A DNA stretch of 11,295 nucleotides. It comes from JAFGKM01 sp964408175 (lineage in GTDB: Bacteria > Ratteibacteria > UBA8468 > B48-G9 > JAFGKM01). Below are positions 6,065 to 11,295 of this stretch, piece after piece. The translations under genes and the position numbers were made by a program. How positions within the stretch are numbered: the first letter of the stretch is position 1; the number at the start of each line of letters is the position of its first letter. The stretch lies in the NCBI GenBank assembly GCA_964408175.1, contig CAYOYL010000241.1:1-11295 (forward strand), written 5' to 3'. Under the pieces are notes generated by a model. It saw only the letters and a list, made by a program, of their open reading frames with translations. It was not told where the DNA came from and searched no databases.

Positions 6065-6796
6065 ACCTGATTCAGACCTCAGGTCTTTTATTACATTCCT
6101 TACATTTTCTATCCTGTCTTTTGTGTTCGGATGACTCCTCAAAAATGTAATGCTTGTTGTGGATGACTGACTTTCTATCTCCTCCAGTTTATTGAAAAAG
6201 GTTATCATTCCTTCAGGTTTGTAGCCTGCGCGGTAGGCATAGGTTACTCCCATTGTATCTGCACGAAATTCCTGTGTCCTGCTGTATTTTAACATACTCA
6301 AGGTGAATGCGGCGTCAACCGCCTGTTTTATTGCTGCACTTCTGTTTTGCAGGAGTATAGATGCGGGTATTGAATAGAGGATAGACTTCTGCATCTGGTT
6401 GACCCCGTCCCTTGCACATATATGGGTGATTTCATGTCCTATTATGCAGGCCAACTCATCGTTTGACTCCGTTTTTTCAATAAGCCCTGTATGCAGGTAG
6501 ACAAATCCACCAGGTAGCGCAAATGCATTTACATCTTCGTTTTCAATAACCCGGATTGTGTAGTTCAGATTAGGTCTGTCTGAAACGCTGGCAACCTTCT
6601 GGAAAATCTTCTTTATCCCTGCAGATGTCTCTACTACCTTGTACTCCTCCTGTATTTTCTTGTCGGCGGCAGTGCCCATATCAACCTCGTCCTGTTCTGA
6701 GTAAACAGTATATTCATTTTTTTGTGTTACGGGGTTATAGTATGTGGCACACCCGGCAAGCAGTAAAGCCAGAAGTATCAGAAATATCCTTCTCAT
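6038..6796 (-). CDS. M48 family zinc metalloprotease, predicted lipoprotein
   Basis: A 252-residue peptidase M48 protein. A short signal peptide ends in the lipobox LAGC, with C16 as the predicted lipidated residue, so the protein is probably anchored in an envelope membrane facing the periplasm. The zinc site is HEITH (121-125), with E176 in QEFRAD as the third ligand. The upstream NAFALPGGFVYLHTGLI (90-106) and the downstream SHPNTKDRI (221-229) are typical of the family. The closest known role is that of BepA/LoiP-type envelope quality-control proteases (family knowledge; the substrate is unknown). It lies ten bases after mnmE with GGAGGA four bases before its ATG, so it is read as the second gene of that operon. 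Its 3' end overlaps the convergent dcd-like gene, and no intrinsic terminator is visible between them. Confidence 0.92.
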   Translation of the reverse strand: MRRIFLILLALLLAGCATYYNPVTQKNEYTVYSEQDEVDMGTAADKKIQEEYKVVETSAGIKKIFQKVASVSDRPNLNYTIRVIENEDVNAFALPGGFVYLHTGLIEKTESNDELACIIGHEITHICARDGVNQMQKSILYSIPASILLQNRSAAIKQAVDAAFTLSMLKYSRTQEFRADTMGVTYAYRAGYKPEGMITFFNKLEEIESQSSTTSITFLRSHPNTKDRIENVRNVIKDLRSESGSAWEKNTP

Positions 6797-6806
6797 AATA
6801 TCCTCC

Positions 6807-8192
6807 CTATTTTCCTATGCAAAACTGTGAAAATATCTTCTCCATTACCTCTTCGGAGATATCTCTTCCTGTCAGTTCGTCAATCTTCTTTATACACCCT
6901 TTCAGGTTTTCCGCAACAATCTCAAGACCTGCATTTTCCTCAACTTCTTTTTCTGTCAAATTTAGAGTTTCCCGTATCTCTCTTATTTTACCTTCCTGTC
7001 TGATGTTCAGAAATACCTCGTTGCCTTTTATCTCTCCGTAGCCTTTTAGTATCAGTGTGTATATCCTGTCTTCCAGTCTTTCTATCCCATCTCCAGTCTT
7101 TGCGGATATTGAGACTATCTTCTCCTGTGAAAAGTCTTTTTCAATCTGTTCTCTTTCTATCCTTTCCGGCAGGTCGTTCTTATTTATGATAATGATATAA
7201 TTTTTATCTCTGACATTCTGTAACAACTGACGGTCATATTCGTTCATCTTTTTACTCCCGTCCAGCATTACAAGGTTTATCTCTGCCTTCTCCATCCATG
7301 CGAGGGCTCTGTCAACCCCCATCTTCTCTATCCGTCCACGCACCTTTCTTATGCCTGCGGTATCTATAATGTTGACAGGGACGCCCTTGATATTCATTGT
7401 TTCCTGAATTATATCTCTTGTGGTGCCGGGAACCTCTGTAACAATAGCCCTCTCTTCTTTGAGTAGTGCATTCAGCAGACTTGATTTTCCTGCATTTGTC
7501 CTTCCTGTTATGGCGGCGTTTATACCCTGCTGCATAATCCTGCCTTTGCCTGCACGGGAGAGTATCCTCTCCAGAAAAGAGAGTATCTTCTTTGTCTCCT
7601 CTGCTATGTCAAATCCATATGTCTCCACGTCCTCCTCATCAGGGAAGTTTATCTTTGCCTCTGCCACATAAAGAACCTCCAGCAATAACCTTCTTATCTC
7701 AGAGAGTTCTTCAGAAAACCTTCCCTTCAGTTTGTTCACTGCCATATCAAGAGACCTCTCTGTTTTGCTGTATATGACCTCCAGTATACTCTCTGCCTGT
7801 GTCAGGTCTATCCTGCCATTGAGAAAAGCCCTCTTTGTGAACTCTCCAGGATGTGCAAGTCTTGCACCGTTTTTTATACAAACAGAGAGGACCTCTTTAA
7901 GCGGGATAATACCTCCATGGCATCCTATCTCAGCCATATCCTCTCTTGTGTAACTCTTTGGTCTACTCATAATAGTTACAAGTACCTCGTCAACCATCCT
8001 GTCTTTGTCAACGATATACCCGTAACGTACTGTATGGGAAGAAACCTTCCGGATATCTGTTTTCTTGGCAGGTCTGAAAATCCTTTCAACGATTTTATAC
8101 GTCCCCGGTCCGCTCAGCCTTATAATGCCGATGCCGCTTATACCGAAAGGTGTGGAGATTGCACATATGGTATCGTTTTTTTTCGTTTGCAT
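6807..8192 (-). CDS. mnmE: tRNA uridine-5-carboxymethylaminomethyl(34) synthesis GTPase MnmE
   Basis: With MnmG, this GTPase forms the 5-carboxymethylaminomethyl group on U34 of several tRNAs. The 461 residues match the usual length. The N-terminal tetrahydrofolate-binding and dimerisation domain (1 to about 118) starts with DTICAISTPFGISGIGIIRLSG. The helical domain carries the conserved NGRIDLTQAE (125-134). The inserted G domain shows GRTNAGKS (230-237), the K-loop/G2 segment PGTTRD (255-260), DTAG (277-280), NKND (337-340) and SAK (363-365). The protein ends in the essential CIGK motif (C458-K461). Nothing is missing. The start is divergent from the DUF4416 gene with a 31-bp gap. A TAAAAT box ends six bases before the ATG and no properly spaced Shine-Dalgarno sequence is present. 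The M48 lipoprotease follows in the same operon. Confidence 0.98.
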   Translation of the reverse strand: MQTKKNDTICAISTPFGISGIGIIRLSGPGTYKIVERIFRPAKKTDIRKVSSHTVRYGYIVDKDRMVDEVLVTIMSRPKSYTREDMAEIGCHGGIIPLKEVLSVCIKNGARLAHPGEFTKRAFLNGRIDLTQAESILEVIYSKTERSLDMAVNKLKGRFSEELSEIRRLLLEVLYVAEAKINFPDEEDVETYGFDIAEETKKILSFLERILSRAGKGRIMQQGINAAITGRTNAGKSSLLNALLKEERAIVTEVPGTTRDIIQETMNIKGVPVNIIDTAGIRKVRGRIEKMGVDRALAWMEKAEINLVMLDGSKKMNEYDRQLLQNVRDKNYIIIINKNDLPERIEREQIEKDFSQEKIVSISAKTGDGIERLEDRIYTLILKGYGEIKGNEVFLNIRQEGKIREIRETLNLTEKEVEENAGLEIVAENLKGCIKKIDELTGRDISEEVMEKIFSQFCIGK

Positions 8193-8215
8193 CTCTCTAT
8201 TTTAACATATATAAT
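8187..8215 (+). promoter_or_regulatory. Putative promoter of the DUF4416 gene, overlapping the mnmE start
   Basis: TTGCAT (8187-8192, which includes the complement of the mnmE ATG) is separated by 17 bases from a perfect TATAAT (8210-8215). The predicted transcription start, 8222-8224, coincides with the GTG start codon at 8224. On the other strand TAAAAT (8204 down to 8199) ends six bases before the mnmE ATG. The two promoters would therefore overlap within 31 bp and could compete. Confidence 0.5.
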
Positions 8216-8223
8216 AATCCTTT

Positions 8224-8781
8224 GTGGAAATAAGAGAAAGGTATGAAAATGTAAAACTCTTCTGCGGCATCCTTTACAGGGGTGAGGAGATATTTGATGC
8301 TGTTAAAAAAAGACTTGTGGATAGATTTGAAGATGAGATTGACTCTTCTGCTGGACCGTTTGACTTCAAATTCACCGACTATTACCAGAAGGAGATGGGA
8401 GACAGACTTAAAAGACGTTTTGTCTCTTTCAAAAAACTCATCTCCCCGGAGAATTCTTATAACTGGAAGATTATTTCCAACAGTATTGAAAAGGAGTTTT
8501 ATATCTCTGGTAAGTTTCCCAGACAGGTGAACCTTGACCCCGGTTACCTGAACCTTTCAAGACTGGTGCTCTTTTCCACCAAAGACTTCTATCACAGGGT
8601 TTATCTGGGGAAGGGTATCTTTGCAGAGGTGACCCTGTATTTTGAGAAGAACAGGTTCGTATCTCTGCCCTGGACATATCCAGACTATAAAAGTGAAGAG
8701 TACCTTGGCTTTTTTTACAAACTGAGAGAGATTTACAGACTGCAGATGAAAGATGAAGATGTGGATAAGAATATTGATTGA
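8224..8781 (+). CDS. DUF4416 family protein
   Basis: A 185-residue cytosolic protein that I recognise as DUF4416, a family of unknown function. Characteristic stretches are VKLFCGILYRGEE (10-22), PFDFKFTDYYQKEMGDRLKRR (about 45-65), VNLDPGYLNLSRLVLFSTKD (about 101-120), HRVYLGKGIFAEVTLYF (123-139) and PWTYPDYKSEEYL. It has no signal peptide or membrane segment. The conserved Asp, Tyr, Lys and His in these motifs could form an active site, but no reaction is known to me. The only usable start upstream of the conserved core is GTG at 8224: an in-frame stop lies three codons above it, and there is no Shine-Dalgarno sequence. The last 29 bases overlap the alpha/beta hydrolase gene, so the two are translated together. 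Confidence 0.85.
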   Translation: MEIRERYENVKLFCGILYRGEEIFDAVKKRLVDRFEDEIDSSAGPFDFKFTDYYQKEMGDRLKRRFVSFKKLISPENSYNWKIISNSIEKEFYISGKFPRQVNLDPGYLNLSRLVLFSTKDFYHRVYLGKGIFAEVTLYFEKNRFVSLPWTYPDYKSEEYLGFFYKLREIYRLQMKDEDVDKNID

Positions 8782-9625
8782 CGCGGCAATAATAGTATTT
8801 GTACTGACGCTTTTCTTCGGCTGGCGTTCTCTTATGCCTCCAAGGATGCCTTCATACCTTATTCCTTCCGACTTCGGACTGCCTTTTGAAGATATTTCTC
8901 TGCAAACCCGCGACGGGCTGAAACTGAAAGGCTGGTTCATCCCGTCAGAAGAAGGCAAAGGTACCATCATCTGTCTGCATGGTTATCCTGCCAACAAGTC
9001 TGATATCCTTACCGTCGTCTCTTTCCTTTACCCCGACTTTTCACTCCTTTTGTTTGACTTCAGGGCTCACGGAGAAAGTGGCGGTAAGATTACACACTTC
9101 GGTTTGAAAGAATATCTGGACGTTGAGTCTGCCATAGGTTTTATAAAGAGCAGGGCTGGCGATAGAGACGAAAAGATAGGGGTATGGGGCTATTCCCTCG
9201 GTGGTGCCGTCGGCATACTGGCGGCTGCCAGATATGACGAGATTGATGCAATTGTAACTGATTCCGCATTTGCAAACTTTCCTGAGATGGTAACCCACTA
9301 CTACAAGAATATGGGTCCGTTCAGATATGTATTTTCAGTCTTATCACGACTGCTCGGCAGATACGTGCTGAGGTCTGACTTTGTAAAGAACAGTCCTGAA
9401 TATTCCATAGACAGGATTAAGTCGCCCATTTTCATTATACACTCAAGAGAGGATGACCTTGTTCCCTATGAGCATGCCGAGAGACTTTTCAGGAAGGCTC
9501 CTGAGCCGAAGGAGTTGATGCCTGTCGGAGGGGTGCACATAGGCCTTGACCGTGCCCTGACAGGTGACTACCAGGATACCGTCAGAGATTTTTTCCTGCG
9601 GTACCTTGTGACACAGGGAAAATAG
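8753..9625 (+). CDS. Alpha/beta hydrolase with N-terminal membrane anchor
   Basis: A 290-residue serine hydrolase of the S33/acyl-peptidase-like branch (BEM46/YfhR type). Residues about 5-23 (IRILIDAAIIVFVLTLFFG) form one hydrophobic segment without a lipobox or clear cleavage site, so it is likely tethered to the inner membrane. The fold shows the oxyanion-loop LHGYP (75-79), the nucleophile elbow GYSLGG with S148, D235 in HSREDDLVPYEHAE, and H262 in GGVHIGLD, giving a complete catalytic triad. DFRAHGESGG (102-111) is the usual post-strand-4 motif. The substrate is unknown; esterase or lipase activity on a membrane-derived ester is plausible. The start lies inside the DUF4416 gene in another frame. 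ATG at 8753 or 8759 are both possible and differ by two residues. Confidence 0.88.
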   Translation: MKMWIRILIDAAIIVFVLTLFFGWRSLMPPRMPSYLIPSDFGLPFEDISLQTRDGLKLKGWFIPSEEGKGTIICLHGYPANKSDILTVVSFLYPDFSLLLFDFRAHGESGGKITHFGLKEYLDVESAIGFIKSRAGDRDEKIGVWGYSLGGAVGILAAARYDEIDAIVTDSAFANFPEMVTHYYKNMGPFRYVFSVLSRLLGRYVLRSDFVKNSPEYSIDRIKSPIFIIHSREDDLVPYEHAERLFRKAPEPKELMPVGGVHIGLDRALTGDYQDTVRDFFLRYLVTQGK

Positions 9626-9635
9626 AAAACTGCCC

Positions 9636-9664
9636 TTGACAGAATAAAGTATATCAGGTATAAT
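9636..9664 (+). promoter_or_regulatory. Consensus sigma-70 promoter of the abrB-like/hlyD operon
   Basis: A perfect TTGACA (9636-9641), a 17-base spacer and a perfect TATAAT (9659-9664) predict a transcription start near 9671 and a leader of about 68 bases. Such an unmodified consensus would be strong, which fits a promoter that is normally held down by a repressor. Confidence 0.85.
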
Positions 9665-9710
9665 ATGTAGGAATAGTAAGAAAATTCATACCAGTTATAT
9701 CAGTATAACT
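9650..9710 (+). promoter_or_regulatory. Candidate operator repeats for the AbrB-family regulator
   Basis: The sequence TATATCAGGTATAA (9650-9663) overlaps the -10 box and recurs with one base fewer as TATATCAGTATAA (9696-9708) in the leader. The second copy is the centre of a perfect inverted repeat, AGTTATA-TCAG-TATAACT (9693-9710). Two related sites 46 bases apart, one covering the promoter, suit autoregulation by a dimeric or tetrameric repressor. The neighbouring AbrB-like protein is the obvious candidate (inference). Confidence 0.55.
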
Positions 9711-9738
9711 TTTCAGATAACCGTTTGGGGGTTGAAAA

Positions 9739-9987
9739 ATGAAGAAGTCACCTAAGTTTTTTGGCAGGGTTCCGGTGGGAAGCAAGGGACAGATTGTCAT
9801 TCCGATGGAAGCAAGAAAGGCGATGAAGATTAGTCCGGGGGACAGGGTTATCATTATGTCAGGACCACCGCATGAAAACAGGGTAGTAAGTATTATCCCT
9901 GAAGATGAGTTCAACAAGTTTTTGAAGTTTTTTGAAAGACATGTGATGGATATGAAGAGGGCAGTTTCTAAACCATCAGGCCCGTGA
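9739..9987 (+). CDS. AbrB/MazE/SpoVT-family transcription regulator
   Basis: An 82-residue protein whose first ~52 residues form a swapped-hairpin AbrB domain: FGRVPVGSKGQIVIPMEARK (8-27), then MKISPGDRVIIM (29-40) and NRVVSIIP (47-54). The rest is a short helical tail (55-75). The family binds DNA as a dimer; members act as antitoxins or as transition-state type regulators. No toxin gene follows, so a transcription-regulator role for the adjacent efflux genes is more likely than an antitoxin role. It sits behind a consensus promoter with operator-like repeats, has a G-rich stretch (9726-9730) as ribosome site, and is followed 54 bases later by the HlyD adaptor gene. Confidence 0.88.
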   Translation: MKKSPKFFGRVPVGSKGQIVIPMEARKAMKISPGDRVIIMSGPPHENRVVSIIPEDEFNKFLKFFERHVMDMKRAVSKPSGP

Positions 9988-10041
9988 GTCGTCTAAACTG
10001 TTTTATATAACACAAAATTAAATTACCATGGGAGTGTCACT

Positions 10042-11256
10042 ATGAAAAAGATTGTATTGGTAGTGGTTATTTTGTTGGCAGGTCTATTTGTCTGGCGTAT
10101 ATACCGCAGCATTACAAAAACAGAAGGGGAACCTGCTGGTGGTGGACAAAAGCAGTCAGCCATTGCAGTGGAGGTAACCCCTGTCAGAAAGGGGACGGTG
10201 CAGGATGTAAAACAATTTTCAGGTTCTCTTCTACCTCGCTTGAGTTTTGTTGTTGCTCCAAAGGTCCCTGGGCGTCTGGAGAAGATATTTGTTAATATGG
10301 GAGACAGGGTTAAGAATGGTCAGATGGTTGCGGTTCTGGACAGTGAGGAGTATGTGCAATCTGTTGAACAGGCGAGAGCATCTCTGGAGGTGGCGAAGGC
10401 AAACGTGGCTGAGAGCAAGAGTTCTATGGAGGTTGCAGAGAAAGAGTTTGGAAGGATGAAGGTTCTTCGTGAAAAAAAGATTGCCTCTGTTTCAGAACTG
10501 GACGGGGCTGAATCCAAATACAAGACCAGCGAAGCAAGATACAGGGTATCTCTGGCACAGGTGGAACAGGCAACCGCAGCCCTGAAGGCAGCAGAGGTCA
10601 GACTGTCGTACACTCAGATAAGAGCGTCATGGGAGGGTGGAAGTAACAGCAGGGTGGTTGGAGAACGGTATGTGGATGAAGGAACCATGTTGCGTGCCAA
10701 TGACCCGATTATATCGGTTCTTGACATAGATTCCCTCAAGGCCGTAATAGATATAACAGAAGAGGACTTTTCAAGAGTACATATGGGACAGTCAGTTGTT
10801 TTGAGCACAGATGCCTATCCTGACAGAAGGTTCACAGGTAAGATAGTGAGGATTTCACCTGAGTTAAAGGAGAACTCGCGGACTGCAGGTGTAGAGGTAT
10901 CTATTCCCAACTCTGACCACCTTCTTAAGCCGGGTATGTTTGTCAGGGCTGAGGTTGAACTGGTACGTCACAGCGGGGTAAACATTGTGCCTTATTCTGC
11001 TCTGACAAAACGTGAAGACAAACAGGGCGTTTTCCTTCTTGATAAAGAGAATATGAAGGTAAAGTTTATCCCTGTAGAGACAGGTATTACAACCACAGAG
11101 ATGGCAGAGGTTATCCGTCCGCCGATTGAGGGTTATGTTGTGACCCTTGGACAGCACCTTCTTGATGATGGGACACCTGTTGTCTTGCCGGAAGAAAAGA
11201 ATAGAAAATCAACGGTTCCTAAAGATAAAAGTTTGAAAGAAAAGGCTTCAAAATAA
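10042..11256 (+). CDS. RND/HlyD-family efflux periplasmic adaptor subunit
   Basis: A 404-residue membrane fusion protein (MexA/AcrA type) that links an inner-membrane transporter to an outer-membrane channel. Residues 4-18 form an N-terminal hydrophobic anchor without a lipobox, so an uncleaved signal anchor is likely. A split biotinyl-lipoyl domain (about 68-102, VAPKVPGRLEKIFVNMGDRV; and 186-229) brackets an alpha-helical coiled-coil hairpin (about 103-185, rich in Ala, Glu, Lys and Val). Beta-barrel (about 230-308, ending LKPGMFVRAEVEL) and membrane-proximal domains (about 312-385) follow. The C-terminal tail is Lys-rich. GGGAG seven bases upstream sets the start. The transporter and outer-membrane genes are not in the window and are expected downstream. 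Exported substrate unknown. Regulation by the upstream AbrB-like protein is inferred. Confidence 0.93.
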   Translation: MKKIVLVVVILLAGLFVWRIYRSITKTEGEPAGGGQKQSAIAVEVTPVRKGTVQDVKQFSGSLLPRLSFVVAPKVPGRLEKIFVNMGDRVKNGQMVAVLDSEEYVQSVEQARASLEVAKANVAESKSSMEVAEKEFGRMKVLREKKIASVSELDGAESKYKTSEARYRVSLAQVEQATAALKAAEVRLSYTQIRASWEGGSNSRVVGERYVDEGTMLRANDPIISVLDIDSLKAVIDITEEDFSRVHMGQSVVLSTDAYPDRRFTGKIVRISPELKENSRTAGVEVSIPNSDHLLKPGMFVRAEVELVRHSGVNIVPYSALTKREDKQGVFLLDKENMKVKFIPVETGITTTEMAEVIRPPIEGYVVTLGQHLLDDGTPVVLPEEKNRKSTVPKDKSLKEKASK

Positions 11257-11267
11257 GGGTGTGATGC

Positions 11268-11295
11268 GATGATGGAAATCCCCCTGTGTCCCCCT
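11268..11295. repeat. GC-rich palindromic repeat (copy C), cut by window end
   Basis: GATGATGGAAATCCCCCTG and the C-rich bases after it are the reverse complement of the right end of copy B (AGGGGGATTTCCCATC at 2416-2431), so a third member of the family begins here in the opposite orientation, 12 bases after the adaptor stop codon. An open frame from ATG at 11268 or 11271 also runs off the edge but would read only repeat sequence, so it is not called a gene. Confidence 0.6.

Noticed and set aside
7851..8246. Plus-strand open frame of 131 codons opposite the mnmE N-terminus
   Set aside because: It is antisense to the conserved MnmE N-terminal domain and has no motif of its own.
8557..8970. 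Minus-strand open frame of 137 codons across the DUF4416/hydrolase junction
   Set aside because: It is antisense to two supported genes; the predicted protein is low in recognisable structure.
9739..9987. AbrB-like gene as the antitoxin of a toxin-antitoxin pair
   Set aside because: No small toxin gene (PIN, MazF or RelE type) is adjacent on either side; the next gene is an efflux adaptor.
11268..11295. Start of the next coding gene at the window end
   Set aside because: The bases match the conserved end of the palindromic repeat family, so an open frame of nine codons is not evidence for a gene.

Overview
The window comes from an unidentified bacterium with an outer membrane: it encodes an RND/HlyD-type periplasmic adaptor and an M48 metalloprotease with a lipoprotein signal. 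GC content is moderate, genes are tightly packed, AGA/AGG and ATA codons are frequent, and GC-rich palindromic repeats sit between and even inside genes. The combination of a DapA-like enzyme, an SDR epimerase, a UroD-family protein and DUF4416 recalls uncultivated lineages such as Omnitrophota, Lentisphaerae or Planctomycetes, but no phylogenetic marker fixes the phylum, so this is inference. No phage, CRISPR array, transposase, rRNA or tRNA was seen.

Layout. On the minus strand the left end holds the 5' part of glutamine-dependent NAD+ synthetase (nadE, cut by the window edge). It is separated from the next operon by a 120-bp REPIN-like inverted repeat. That operon reads right to left: lipoyl synthase (lipA), an NAD(P)-dependent epimerase-like SDR, then a DapA-family aldolase/lyase. 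A GC-rich palindromic repeat lies between the last two. Divergent from lipA, a UroD/MtaA-type protein and a dCTP deaminase-like protein are translationally coupled. Their 3' end overlaps a convergent operon, mnmE followed by the M48 lipoprotease. Divergent from mnmE by only 31 bp, a DUF4416 gene overlaps an inner-membrane-anchored alpha/beta hydrolase. The right end holds an AbrB-family regulator behind a consensus sigma-70 promoter, followed by the HlyD adaptor of an efflux pump whose remaining parts lie outside the window.

Most genes are housekeeping or cofactor genes (NAD, lipoate, tRNA modification, nucleotides). The points most worth a second look are these: an in-frame palindromic repeat inside the nadE linker; a dCTP deaminase homologue with Gln at the catalytic Glu position; an SDR in which the Lys of YxxxK is Cys; a recurring -10 box about 6 nt before the start codon of first-in-operon genes, suggesting leaderless mRNAs; and paired operator-like repeats at the AbrB promoter.
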